Positions 6,995 to 14,271 are shown, numbered from the stretch's first letter. The stretch is 20,892 nt of DNA from Deltaproteobacteria bacterium (GCA_030606505.1 JAUWGI010000004.1:1-20892), one strand, 5' to 3'. Notes: generated by a model not told the origin, from the letters alone. Program-made: numbers and translations.

Positions 6995-8173
6995 ATGGAA
7001 GGTATTAAAGATAAAGTGGCTATAGTGGGTATGGGCTGTACCAAGTTTGGAGAGCTATGGGATAAGAATCATAAGGATTTGCTGGTGGATGCCTGTTACG
7101 AGGCTTTTGAGGATGCTGGCATTGAATCTAAGGATATTCAAATGGCTTGGTATGGTAGCCGTGAGACCGGCTTTACCGGCACCCAGTTGGCCAATGCCTT
7201 AAAGCTGGAGTATATACCCATTAGTCGGGTGGAGAACTTCTGCGCTGGGGGCACCGATACCTTCCGGAATGCTTGCTATGCCGTGGCCTCCGGGGTTTGC
7301 GATATTGCCCTGGCGGTGGGGGTGGAAAAGTGCAAGGACCACTACGGTGGCTTCTGCATGGATATTCTGGACCCGTTTGACCGTAGCATGGTGGAATGGG
7401 AGTTGCCCCCGGCCAGCCAGTTTGCTCTGCTGGCGACCAGATATATGCATCACTACGGGTGGAAGTACGAAGACTTCAAGCGTATCCTTTCTATGATTGA
7501 TGTTAAGAACCATCACAATGGCACCATGTCCCCCAAGGCTCAGTTTCGTCGGGAGATAACCGTGGAGCAGGCCATGAATGCGCCCATGATTTCATATCCA
7601 CTGGGATTGTTTGATGCCTGCGGAGTGAGCGATGGTTCGGCGGCGGCCATTATTACTACCCCTGCGATTGCCAAGAAGATGAGAAAAGACTACATCTTAG
7701 TAAGGGCTTTAGCCCTGACCAATGGTGCTGGTCAAGCGATAATCCAGCCGGAGTATAATTTTATCTCCATCCCGGAGACGGTAACCGCTGCCGAGCATGC
7801 TTATGAAGAGGCGGGGATAACCGACCCCCGTAATGAGGTGGACCTGGCCGTGGTGCATGACTGTTTTTCTATTACCGAGCTTATGACCTATGAGGATTTG
7901 CAGTTCAGCCCCAGGGGCAAGGCTCCAGAGGATGTTGAAGCTGGCACCTTTACCCTGGAGGGAGAGTTGCCGGTTAATACCGATGGCGGCCTAAAATGTT
8001 TTGGTCATCCCCTTTCTGCCAGCGGTTTGAGGATGATTTATGAAGTCTATAAGCAATTGCAGGGTAAGGCTGGCGAAAGGCAACTTAAGAAGGCCGATGT
8101 GGGTTTAACCCACAATGTGGGGGGTGTCTGCGGCTTCTTTAATTGTACCGTGGCTTTGTTTGGCAAGCCTTAA
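6995..8173 (+). CDS. Thiolase family protein (SCP-x/archaeal type), second copy
   Basis: This 392-residue thiolase is clearly distinct in sequence from the first one. Its features are the nucleophile Cys83 in RVENFCAGGTDTF, the HDCF block followed by SITELMTYEDLQ, GHPLSASG in the His loop, and HNVGG near the C-terminus. The unusual paired-Cys stretch GVEKCKDHYGGFCMD (about 108-122) has no obvious equivalent in the first thiolase. A GGAGG lies 8-12 nt before the ATG. It is the last gene of the cassette; the next gene, rplJ, has its own leader. It probably acts with the neighbouring DUF35 and HMG-CoA-synthase-like proteins in beta-ketoacyl-CoA formation or cleavage. The substrate is not deducible. 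Confidence 0.88.
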   Translation: MEGIKDKVAIVGMGCTKFGELWDKNHKDLLVDACYEAFEDAGIESKDIQMAWYGSRETGFTGTQLANALKLEYIPISRVENFCAGGTDTFRNACYAVASGVCDIALAVGVEKCKDHYGGFCMDILDPFDRSMVEWELPPASQFALLATRYMHHYGWKYEDFKRILSMIDVKNHHNGTMSPKAQFRREITVEQAMNAPMISYPLGLFDACGVSDGSAAAIITTPAIAKKMRKDYILVRALALTNGAGQAIIQPEYNFISIPETVTAAEHAYEEAGITDPRNEVDLAVVHDCFSITELMTYEDLQFSPRGKAPEDVEAGTFTLEGELPVNTDGGLKCFGHPLSASGLRMIYEVYKQLQGKAGERQLKKADVGLTHNVGGVCGFFNCTVALFGKP

Positions 8174-8184
8174 TCTGTTATACT
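8156..8184 (+). promoter_or_regulatory. Possible promoter for rplJL leader
   Basis: TTGTTT (8156-8161), then 17 nt, then TATACT (8179-8184). The -10 matches consensus at 5 of 6 positions and the -35 is weak. It overlaps the end of the second thiolase gene and would start a transcript near 8191, giving a leader of about 160 nt that contains the L10-type attenuator. Confidence 0.4.
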
Positions 8185-8222
8185 GTTAAAATAGTAAAGT
8201 TAAATATTCCTGTGAAAGCGGG

Positions 8223-8312
8223 TGCCGTTAAGGCTTAATGAACTACCTGCCGAGGAGACAAAGGACTTGAGTGGTAGGTCCTTGTGCGGCAGGCGCAAGG
8301 ACTTGCTTTTTT
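8223..8312 (+). promoter_or_regulatory. Ribosomal protein L10 leader (autoregulatory mRNA structure)
   Basis: The leader before rplJ holds a perfect 7-bp stem CCTGCCG (8246-8252) with CGGCAGG (8287-8293), closing an inner 6-bp stem AAGGAC (8261-8266) with GTCCTT (8278-8283). The sequence CTGCCGAGGAGACAAAGG and its position directly before rplJ are what I expect of the bacterial L10 leader, which is bound by the L10-L12 complex to repress the operon. The second half of both stems is re-used in the downstream terminator hairpin, so the two folds exclude each other. Family identity is from memory; the pairing is seen directly. Confidence 0.75.
8278..8312 (+). terminator. Attenuator terminator before rplJ
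   Basis: GTCCTTGTGC (8278-8287) pairs with GCGCAAGGAC (8293-8302) over 10 bp, with one G-T wobble and a five-base loop GGCAG, followed by TTGCTTTTTT (8303-8312). It ends 39 nt before the rplJ start, so it must be conditionally read through. It competes with the L10 leader stems for 8278-8293. Confidence 0.72.
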
Positions 8313-8351
8313 AGGCGAATGTTTAGTAGCGTTAATTGGGGGTAAAGGGAG

Positions 8352-8876
8352 ATGTCCAGGGAAAAGAAGACAGAGATTATCGAGAGCCTGCAGGGGCTAT
8401 TTTCTCGGTGCAGCGTTGCTATTCTGACCGATTACCAGGGTCAATCAGCTAACGAGATGACCCAGTTGCGGCGCCGGCTGAGGGAGGTGGGAATTGAGTA
8501 TAAGGTGGTGAAGAACACACTGGCTCGGTTTGCCGCCCAGAGGTCGGGCAGGGAAGAACTACTCGGTTTCCTTGATGGTCCGGTGGCGATTGCTTTTGGC
8601 TATGGTGATATAACTGAACCAGCGAAAGCTTTAGCCACCTATATTGAGGACTCAAAAGCCAGCATGAGTATCAAGGGGGGCTTTTTACCTGACAGGTTGC
8701 TTACCAAAGAGGAAGTAACCACCCTTTCTGCCTTACCATCGAAAGAGGTGTTATTAGCCGGGGTTGTGGGTGGGGTGCAAGGCCCTATCTCGGCTCTGGC
8801 GAGCCAGCTTGCTTCCCCAATGATGGGGGTTATAGCTGGGCTACAAGTGAGAATTCAACAATTGGAGGGAGGATAA
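8352..8876 (+). CDS. rplJ: 50S ribosomal protein L10
   Basis: L10 anchors L7/L12 dimers to the ribosomal stalk and represses its own mRNA. The 174-residue length is typical. The protein has the RNA-binding N-terminal part ([53 protein letters not shown]), the [15 protein letters not shown] core, and a C-terminal helix (about 150-174, [28 protein letters not shown]) that would bind L12 dimers. The ATG is preceded by AAAGGGAG. The gene is separated from rplA by the acyl-CoA cassette and carries its own attenuator; rplL starts 1 nt after its stop. Confidence 0.96.
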   Translation: MSREKKTEIIESLQGLFSRCSVAILTDYQGQSANEMTQLRRRLREVGIEYKVVKNTLARFAAQRSGREELLGFLDGPVAIAFGYGDITEPAKALATYIEDSKASMSIKGGFLPDRLLTKEEVTTLSALPSKEVLLAGVVGGVQGPISALASQLASPMMGVIAGLQVRIQQLEGG

Positions 8877-8877
8877 G

Positions 8878-9516
8878 ATGCCACAAGAGGAAGCCAAGGG
8901 CAAAAAGACAGCCAAGAAGCCCGCCGCTAAGGCTGAGGTGAAGGAACCGGTAGTTGAGGCTGAAGTAAAGGAGGCCGAGGCTAAGGCTAAAGAGCCTGAG
9001 GCCAAGGCTGAGGCGAAAGAACCTGAACCTGAAGCTGAGGCGAAGAAACCTGAGGCCAAGCCTGAAGCGAAAGAGCCCGAGGCCAAGGCTGCAGCCAAGG
9101 AACCCAAAGCTAAGGCTGAGGTCAAGAGTTCTGCAGTCGTTGAGGAGATAATGGCCAGTATAAAGAAGATGAATGTGCTTGAGCTATCAGAGCTGGTCAA
9201 GGCGCTACAGGCTGAGTTTGGTGTTAGCGCTCCGGTGGCGGTAGCGGCACCGGCGGCGGCACCGGGTGGAGCGGCGGCTGCAGCTCCAGCAGCGGCTGAG
9301 GAGAAGACGGAGTTCAGCGTTGTTCTCAAAGAAATCGGGGCTAATAAAATCAGCGTCATCAGGGCGGTGAGGGAAGTGACTACCCTGGGGCTGAAAGAGG
9401 CGAAGGACTTCGTGGAGAGTGCTCCTCAGACGGTAAAAGAGGGGATTAATCAAGAAGAGGCGACTACCATAAAGCAGAAACTCGAAGCTGCTGGAGCTAC
9501 TGTAGAGGTTAAATAG
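8878..9516 (+). CDS. rplL: 50S ribosomal protein L7/L12 with long N-terminal extension
   Basis: L7/L12 recruits translation factors to the ribosome. The C-terminal 120 or so residues are normal: dimerisation domain (about 87-115, [24 protein letters not shown]), Ala/Pro/Gly hinge (about 121-140), and factor-binding domain (about 143-212, [35 protein letters not shown]). Residues 1-85 are an extra, highly charged stretch of Ala, Lys, Glu and Pro in loose repeats such as [13 protein letters not shown]; family members usually total about 120-130 residues. The ATG at 8878 has a good GGAGG 7-11 nt upstream. An in-frame ATG at 9151, preceded by GAGGAG, would give a product of 121 residues, so a short form by internal initiation is conceivable. 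The extension may be disordered. Confidence 0.93.
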   Translation: MPQEEAKGKKTAKKPAAKAEVKEPVVEAEVKEAEAKAKEPEAKAEAKEPEPEAEAKKPEAKPEAKEPEAKAAAKEPKAKAEVKSSAVVEEIMASIKKMNVLELSELVKALQAEFGVSAPVAVAAPAAAPGGAAAAAPAAAEEKTEFSVVLKEIGANKISVIRAVREVTTLGLKEAKDFVESAPQTVKEGINQEEATTIKQKLEAAGATVEVK

Positions 9517-9534
9517 AGCTAAGGGGTTTAAGTC

Positions 9535-9792
9535 ATGCCTCTGAGCGATCATTTTATACTAATGGGCGTAGGTGGCATTTTCGTCATCCTGGGCATAATC
9601 CTGATTTTCTGGGGTAAGGGTGAAGAGAAGGGATATTACAGTTCTCTTGCCGGTCGTCCTGATGCTAGGGAGTTTCTGGAACACTGGCCGCAGCGCCCCA
9701 GGGTTGGGGCGGGGCAGATAGGTGGCTGGATATCTCTGTCTGTTGGACTGGTTCTGGCGGTGGTGGGTGGTGCCCTGTGGTTTTGGGGTTAA
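9535..9792 (+). CDS. Small two-TM membrane protein, function unknown
   Basis: This is an 85-residue protein that I do not recognise. Two hydrophobic helices are evident, at about 8-26 (ILMGVGGIFVILGIILIFW) and about 62-83 (IGGWISLSVGLVLAVVGGALWF). They are joined by a polar loop with KGEEKGYYSSLAGRPDAREFLEHWPQRPRVGAG, presumably on one face of the cytoplasmic membrane. The start ATG is preceded by TAAGGGG about 8 nt upstream. It lies 18 nt after rplL and probably shares its transcript. The position where rpoB would often be found is thus taken by this gene. No function is inferred. Confidence 0.7.
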   Translation: MPLSDHFILMGVGGIFVILGIILIFWGKGEEKGYYSSLAGRPDAREFLEHWPQRPRVGAGQIGGWISLSVGLVLAVVGGALWFWG

Positions 9793-9880
9793 AAATACCC
9801 TGGATATTTGCCCCGGCGGCGGAATACACCTTCACTATGCGGATTCATGCCCTAGAAGGCAGAATCCTGAATTACGAGGT

Positions 9881-9974
9881 AAAGTGACGCCGAGATTCCT
9901 GTTGGCCCCCCCGGCCTTGCCTCACTTTCTGTAGTGTCTCAACAATGGGCTACTTTCTGAAAGTTTGATTGTTG
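9881..9974. repeat. Inverted repeats upstream of the MFS gene
   Basis: The 202-nt gap between the small membrane protein and the MFS gene holds two imperfect palindromes: AAAGTGA (9881-9887) with TCACTTT (9922-9928), and CAACAAT (9940-9946) with ATTGTTG (9968-9974), the latter enclosing a small CTTT-CTG-AAAG hairpin. Neither ends in a clean T-run, so they are not convincing terminators. The second pair, 21 nt before the GTG start, could be an operator. Confidence 0.3.
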
Positions 9975-9994
9975 TTTAAGGACGTTTTTTAGCA

Positions 9995-11212
9995 GTGAGC
10001 ATGGTTAATAGCAAAAGTAACAAACCCAATTCCCGGTGGTATGTACTTATCCTGGCAGCACTAACTTGCACCTTTACTGTTGCCATGCAGCAGATTTGTA
10101 TGACCGTCCTTTTCAAGGAAATATCAGAGGAACTTGGCTTGAGCCTGGTGGAAATAGGTGTTATCTGGGGTATACCTGCTCTGTCTGGTTTGTTAGTCGT
10201 CTTCGTCGGCGGGTTGCTGTCTGACCGCTATGGGGCAAGACGTGTTATTGGTATTGCCTGTCTCCTGGCGGGACTGGCTGGTGCCCTGAGAGGCATCGCC
10301 GGGGACTTTACCAGCTTGTTATTATTCACTTTCTTAATGGGTCTGGCGATTTGGGTTATACCGGCCAGCGTCTTTAAGACCAACGCCGCCTGGTTTTCCG
10401 GAAGACCACTGGTGATTGCTAATGGCGCGGTGGCGACAGGTATGGGACTTGGGTTTACCGTGGGGTCACTGATTAGTGCCACCATACTATCGCCGTTACT
10501 GGGTGGCTGGCAGAACGTGTTGTTCTTGTATGGTGGTATTTCAATCATAGCCAGCTTTCTCTGGCTTTTCACGGTGAGGGAGTTTGCTGGGCCTGGGTCA
10601 GCAGTTTCTGTAAGCGGGGTGCCATTGCGCCAGTCGATATCACGCGTATTTCCTATCAAATCTCTCTGGTTTATCGGCTTGACCCTGTTAGGTTATTCGG
10701 CCTGTATTCAAGGGGTGATCGGTTACTTGCCCACCTATCTTCGTGATATTGGCTGGACGGCAGCCAGTGCTGACGGTACGGTGGCCACTTTTAATGCGCT
10801 CAGTACCCTGGGCGCTATTCCGCTGGCTCTGTTATCCAATAGGTTTGGTTTGAGAAAGGCGGTTCTTTTTCCAGTACTGGTAGTTACCATCCTGGGCATA
10901 GCTCTGTTGCCGGTAGTTCATAACGCTATGGTATTTGTTATTATGATATTGGTGGGGGTGGCTCGTGACGGGTTTATGGCCGTCTGTCTCACCATGAGCA
11001 CCGAGACAAAGGGGATCGGGGTGGTCTATGCTGCAACTGCCATGGGGCTGGCGCAGACTGTTCTTAATGTCGGCTCACTTATTTCTCCTCCCCTTGGCAA
11101 CAGCCTGGCCGGCATTAATCCGGGCTTTCCCTTCTTTCTCTGGGCGGCTTTTGGGCTTCTGGGACTGGTGGCTTTTATTTTCGTGAAGGAAACGGGGTGG
11201 AGGCGAAAATAA
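9995..11212 (+). CDS. Major facilitator superfamily transporter
   Basis: This is a 405-residue integral membrane protein with about 12 hydrophobic segments. The MFS motif A is clear between TM2 and TM3: GGLLSDRYGARRV (about 72-84). A related weaker motif, LLSNRFGLRKAV, marks the second half. The N-terminus (NSKSNKPNSRW) is polar and cytoplasmic, and the C-terminus ends ETGWRRK. The general look recalls the CynX/NimT or nitrate/nitrite-like branches, but the substrate cannot be told. The start is uncertain between GTG at 9995 and ATG at 10001, as there is no well-spaced ribosome-binding site; the nearest AAGGA is about 13 nt before the GTG. It faces comM convergently with only 39 nt between the stops. 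Confidence 0.88.
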   Translation: MSMVNSKSNKPNSRWYVLILAALTCTFTVAMQQICMTVLFKEISEELGLSLVEIGVIWGIPALSGLLVVFVGGLLSDRYGARRVIGIACLLAGLAGALRGIAGDFTSLLLFTFLMGLAIWVIPASVFKTNAAWFSGRPLVIANGAVATGMGLGFTVGSLISATILSPLLGGWQNVLFLYGGISIIASFLWLFTVREFAGPGSAVSVSGVPLRQSISRVFPIKSLWFIGLTLLGYSACIQGVIGYLPTYLRDIGWTAASADGTVATFNALSTLGAIPLALLSNRFGLRKAVLFPVLVVTILGIALLPVVHNAMVFVIMILVGVARDGFMAVCLTMSTETKGIGVVYAATAMGLAQTVLNVGSLISPPLGNSLAGINPGFPFFLWAAFGLLGLVAFIFVKETGWRRK

Positions 11213-11221
11213 TTACTCTGG

Positions 11222-11249
11222 AGGGAAGTGAGGCGGTGTTTGTTTCCCT
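11222..11249. terminator. Weak hairpin between convergent MFS and comM genes
   Basis: AGGGAA (11222-11227) pairs with TTCCCT (11244-11249) across a 16-base loop, in the 39-nt gap between two convergent genes. It lacks a U-tract on either strand, so a terminator role rests on position alone. Confidence 0.25.
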
Positions 11250-11251
11250 GA

Positions 11252-12772
11252 CTACACTAAACTTCTTGGCCGATACTGGATGGCTTCGGCTATGTGGTGG
11301 GTTTTGATGATATCGGTACCCTCCAGGTCGGCGAGGGTGCGCCCTATTTTGAGGATGCGGTGGAAGCCACGGGCGGAAAGATAAAGCTGCTTCATTGCCG
11401 TCTTGAGCAGGCTCTGAGCTGATTCCTCTACCTGGCAGAATTCCCTTACCTCGGTGGGTGTCATCTCGGCATTGCAGGCTAATATTGTCCCGTCAAAGCG
11501 CTGGCGCTGTGTTGAGCGGGCGTCTTTGACTCTCTGCTGAACCTTCTCTGACTTTTCCCCCAGCTTATCGTCGGCCAGCTTCTCGTAGTCAATATGGGGC
11601 ACCTCAACAAAGATATCAACCCGGTCAATAAACGGACCACTGATACGCTTCTGGTAGCGGCTGACCAGCCCCGGGGAGCAGGTGCACTGCTTGAACGGGT
11701 CACCGTAGTAGCCGCAGGGGCAGGGGTTCATAGCTCCCACCAGCATAAAGTTGGCCGGGAAGGTTACACTCCCCTGTGCCCGGCTGATGGTGATTACCCT
11801 GTCTTCCAGGGGCTGGCGCAGGACTTCCAGTACTGAGTGCCCGAACTCAGGAAGCTCGTCTAGGAATAGCACCCCACGGTGGCTGAGGCTTATTTCACCC
11901 GGTTTAGGCCAGTGTCCGCCGCCCACCAGCCCGGCATTGGAGATAGTATAGTGGGGGGAGCGGAAGGGCCGCTCTCTGAGCAGCGGAGTATTTGCTGGCA
12001 GCAGACCGCTGACGCTGTATATCTTGGTAACCTCTAGGGCTTCCTTGTTGGTCATCGGGGGCAGTAGTGAGGGTAGGGAGCGCGCCAGCAATGTTTTGCC
12101 GCTGCCCGGTGGTCCCATCATGATTATATTGTGCCCGCCAGCTGCCGCCACCTCCAGGGCTCGCTTGACATGCTCCTGCCCCTTGATATAGGCCAAGTCG
12201 GTGGGGGGTAAGGTGGATTGAGTATATTCCTCCGCTGGTTCCGCTTTGTATTCCGGGGCTGGTATTTCCCCCCGAAAATAGCTGAGTAGCTGGGGTAGGG
12301 AGGCAAAGGGGAGGATTTTGGTGCCGTCTATCATTGACGCCTCTTGAGCGTTAACCTCAGGCACGATAACGGCGGACAGCTTTTCCTGGTGGGCCAGGGC
12401 CACCATGGGCAGGATGCCGTTGGTATGGCGCAGGATGCCATCCAGGGATAGTTCGCCGAGGAGGACGGTTTGAGAGACATCGGCCGACACCTGCTCCGAG
12501 CTGAGGAGGATACCGACAGCGATGGGCAGGTCATAAGCCGGACCTGCTTTTTTAAGATGAGCCGGAGCCAGATTAACCACGATGCGCTTCATGGGGAAAG
12601 TGCAGCCCGAGTTGCGGATGGCGGCACGCACCCGTTCCTTGGCTTCCTGGACGGCGGCATCGGGCAGTCCCACTATAGTGAATGAGGGCAAACCGGGGGA
12701 AATGTCTACCTCAACCTCAACAATAGCCCCTTCCAGCCCAACTACAGCACAGGTTGTTACTTTGGCTAGCAT
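11252..12772 (-). CDS. comM: YifB/ComM-type Mg-chelatase-like AAA+ ATPase
   Basis: This is a 506-residue protein of the ComM/YifB family; ComM in naturally competent bacteria is a helicase-type ring ATPase that drives branch migration during transformation. It has an N-terminal Lon-substrate-domain-like region (about 1-165, MLAKVTTCAVVGLEG, GLPSFTIVGLPD, KAGPAYDLPIAVG) and an AAA+ core with Walker A GPPGSGKT (220-227) and Walker B VLFLDE (301-306). A four-Cys cluster follows (C351, C353, C363, C365 in NPCPCGYYGD...CTC), with a likely Arg finger in DRVDI and a C-terminal lid ending IQYRPRS. The length is normal. The start is fixed by the conserved N-terminus. A consensus promoter lies so close that the 5' UTR would be only about 6 nt. 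Confidence 0.95.
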   Translation of the reverse strand: MLAKVTTCAVVGLEGAIVEVEVDISPGLPSFTIVGLPDAAVQEAKERVRAAIRNSGCTFPMKRIVVNLAPAHLKKAGPAYDLPIAVGILLSSEQVSADVSQTVLLGELSLDGILRHTNGILPMVALAHQEKLSAVIVPEVNAQEASMIDGTKILPFASLPQLLSYFRGEIPAPEYKAEPAEEYTQSTLPPTDLAYIKGQEHVKRALEVAAAGGHNIIMMGPPGSGKTLLARSLPSLLPPMTNKEALEVTKIYSVSGLLPANTPLLRERPFRSPHYTISNAGLVGGGHWPKPGEISLSHRGVLFLDELPEFGHSVLEVLRQPLEDRVITISRAQGSVTFPANFMLVGAMNPCPCGYYGDPFKQCTCSPGLVSRYQKRISGPFIDRVDIFVEVPHIDYEKLADDKLGEKSEKVQQRVKDARSTQRQRFDGTILACNAEMTPTEVREFCQVEESAQSLLKTAMKQLYLSARGFHRILKIGRTLADLEGTDIIKTHHIAEAIQYRPRSLV

Positions 12773-12784
12773 CTGTTCTTGGCT

Positions 12785-12813
12785 ATATTACAGCGGAGTC
12801 TGCTAGCTGTCAA
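12785..12813 (-). promoter_or_regulatory. Consensus promoter for comM
   Basis: On the minus strand TTGACA (12813-12808) is followed after 17 nt by TAATAT (12790-12785). The predicted start near 12778 leaves about 6 nt before the comM ATG at 12772, so the transcript would be nearly leaderless and lack room for a normal ribosome-binding site. It is back-to-back with the plus-strand promoter at 12826. Confidence 0.68.
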
Positions 12814-12825
12814 TGAACTTGATTG

Positions 12826-12854
12826 TTGACAAACTATATCTCATATGATAGAGT
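12826..12854 (+). promoter_or_regulatory. Promoter for CoA-transferase/dehydratase operon
   Basis: TTGACA (12826-12831) is followed after 17 nt by TAGAGT (12849-12854). The -35 is perfect and the -10 matches at 4 of 6 positions. The predicted start is near 12861. Only 12 bp separate its -35 from the oppositely directed comM -35, so one regulator could control both. Confidence 0.6.
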
Positions 12855-12861
12855 TAGTACG

Positions 12862-13062
12862 ATATATGATGTTAAATCGTGCTGTCTTACTAGGTTTTAC
12901 GGACTTCACCTTTACAGGGCGCACCCGGTGCGCTTGGGGGGTAGTTTATTGAAAATTTAAGAATATTTTGCCGATAATAAGAAGAAATCCGAAAGTAACC
13001 CTCCCGAGCGGAGGGATTTTTGTTTGTTAAGCGCAATAAAATATCCAGAAGGAGGGGGTAGC
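12862..13062 (+). promoter_or_regulatory. Structured 5' leader, candidate riboswitch or attenuator
   Basis: About 200 nt of non-coding leader separate the promoter from the first CoA-transferase. Visible pairings are TTAC (12887-12890) with GTAA (12995-12998), and CGGACTTC (12900-12907) with GAAATCCG (12984-12991), 7 of 8 paired. Both enclose a strong hairpin GCGCAC-CCG-GTGCGC (12919-12933). An intrinsic terminator follows at once at 12999. I see no T-box, TPP, cobalamin or other leader motif I know. Function as a regulatory RNA is inference; a small RNA with its own terminator is the alternative. Confidence 0.45.
12999..13026 (+). terminator. Intrinsic terminator in the leader
   Basis: CCCTCC (12999-13004) pairs with GGAGGG (13010-13015) around the loop CGAGC, followed by ATTTTTGTTTG. 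It lies 37 nt before the CoA-transferase ATG and downstream of the plus promoter, with no plus-strand gene between, so it can only act on the leader transcript. The CCCTCC arm could equally pair with GGAGGG of the ribosome-binding site at 13051-13056. Confidence 0.68.
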
Positions 13063-14271
13063 ATGCCTGGACCTTTAGACGGAGTTAAAGTGGTGGAACT
13101 GACTATGTTTCAGCAGGGGCCGGTTTGTGGCACCAAGCTGGGTGATTTGGGTGCTGATGTAATTAAAGTGGAACCTCCAACTGGAGACCCTGCCAGGGGA
13201 TTCATGAGAATTATTGGTACCATGGTTGGTTTGAAGGGCCGGAATTATTACTTTGAGAATCACAATCGTAATAAGAGAAGCATCGTTCTGGACCTGAAAA
13301 CGGAAAGGGGCATGGAGGTATTCTTAAAGCTGATTGATAGGGCTGATGTCTTTCTGACCAATTTGAGTATAGAGGCGCCGATAAAGATGGGTATTGGCCC
13401 TGAGGTTCTACTGAAGAGAAATCCAAGGCTTATCTATGCTCAGGCTTCGGGCTGGGGGAGGAAGGGCCCTGATGCCAACGGGCTTTCCTTTGATTATACT
13501 GGCATCGGGCGGTCAGGACTTATGATGTCTTGTGGGGAGCGTGGTACCCCTCCCGCCCAGATCCTGCCCGGGCTGGGCGATGAGCTTGGTGGGATGGTTT
13601 GTGCCTGGGCGGTGTGTACCGCTCTCTACGCCAGGGAGAAGACAGGCAAGGGGCAATTGGTTGATACCTCCCTGATGGGAAGTATAATGTGTATGTTGAG
13701 TCTGGTTTTATCAGCCCCGGCTATCCTGGGTCAGGAATTCCCCAGGGAGAATAGGTCAGCCGCTGGTAACCCAATCTATAACCACTATAGGGCTAAGGAT
13801 GACAAGTGGTTTATCCTGGCTCACCTCCAGCCGGATAGATACTGGCCCAATGTCTGTCGGGCTCTGGGTATGCCCGAACTGGAGAAGGCCCCCAGGTTCA
13901 ATAGTATAGAAGCCAGAGGAGAGCATGCCGAAGAGCTTATCGCTATTATGGATAAGCAGTGTCTTACCAAGACCAGGGAGGAATGGTTTGGAATTTTTAA
14001 GAAAGAGGGTATAATATACACCCCGATTCAATCGCCCAGAGAGGTGGTTGATGACCCCCAGGCTCTAGCCAATGACTACGTTGCTTGGTTCGACCACCCG
14101 GTCTTGGGTAGGACCAAGATGGTTGGCTTTCCCTGGGATTTTAACCAAACCCCGGCTTCGGTGAGAAGGGAAGCCCCTGAATTCGGGCAGCACACCGAAG
14201 AGATTCTACTAGAGCTGGGTTATACCTGGGATGATACTACCAAGTTGAGGGATGAAAAGGCTATACTGTAA
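13063..14271 (+). CDS. CaiB/BaiF class III CoA-transferase (copy 1)
   Basis: This is a 402-residue class III CoA-transferase, which moves CoA between carboxylic acids in the cytoplasm through an aspartyl-CoA anhydride. Family marks are the start GPLDGVKVVELTMFQQGP, LGDLGADVIKVEPPTGDPAR (about 26-45), NRNKRSIVLDLKT (about 68-80), and LGDELGG, where Asp173 aligns with the catalytic Asp of formyl-CoA transferase, followed by AREKTGKGQLVDTSLMGS. I chose the ATG at 13063 because of AGGAGGGGG just upstream; an in-frame TTG at 13024 would place 13 codons across the terminator and is unlikely. A close paralogue of equal length follows after 103 nt. Its position before dehydratase-family genes resembles FldA or HadA. 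The acyl substrate is unknown. Confidence 0.92.
   Translation: MPGPLDGVKVVELTMFQQGPVCGTKLGDLGADVIKVEPPTGDPARGFMRIIGTMVGLKGRNYYFENHNRNKRSIVLDLKTERGMEVFLKLIDRADVFLTNLSIEAPIKMGIGPEVLLKRNPRLIYAQASGWGRKGPDANGLSFDYTGIGRSGLMMSCGERGTPPAQILPGLGDELGGMVCAWAVCTALYAREKTGKGQLVDTSLMGSIMCMLSLVLSAPAILGQEFPRENRSAAGNPIYNHYRAKDDKWFILAHLQPDRYWPNVCRALGMPELEKAPRFNSIEARGEHAEELIAIMDKQCLTKTREEWFGIFKKEGIIYTPIQSPREVVDDPQALANDYVAWFDHPVLGRTKMVGFPWDFNQTPASVRREAPEFGQHTEEILLELGYTWDDTTKLRDEKAIL

Noticed and set aside
8841..9359. A 172-codon minus-strand open frame opposite rplL
   Set aside because: It is a Ser/Ala-rich mirror of the biased Ala/Lys/Glu codons in rplL and has no ribosome-binding site or family features.
12855..13026. 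T-box or 6S-type RNA in the leader
   Set aside because: There is no T-box consensus or specifier arrangement, and no long closing duplex with a central bubble as expected for 6S RNA.
13024..13062. N-terminal extension of CoA-transferase copy 1 from TTG
   Set aside because: It would start inside the terminator T-run and read through the real ribosome-binding site; the paralogue begins at the equivalent of 13063.
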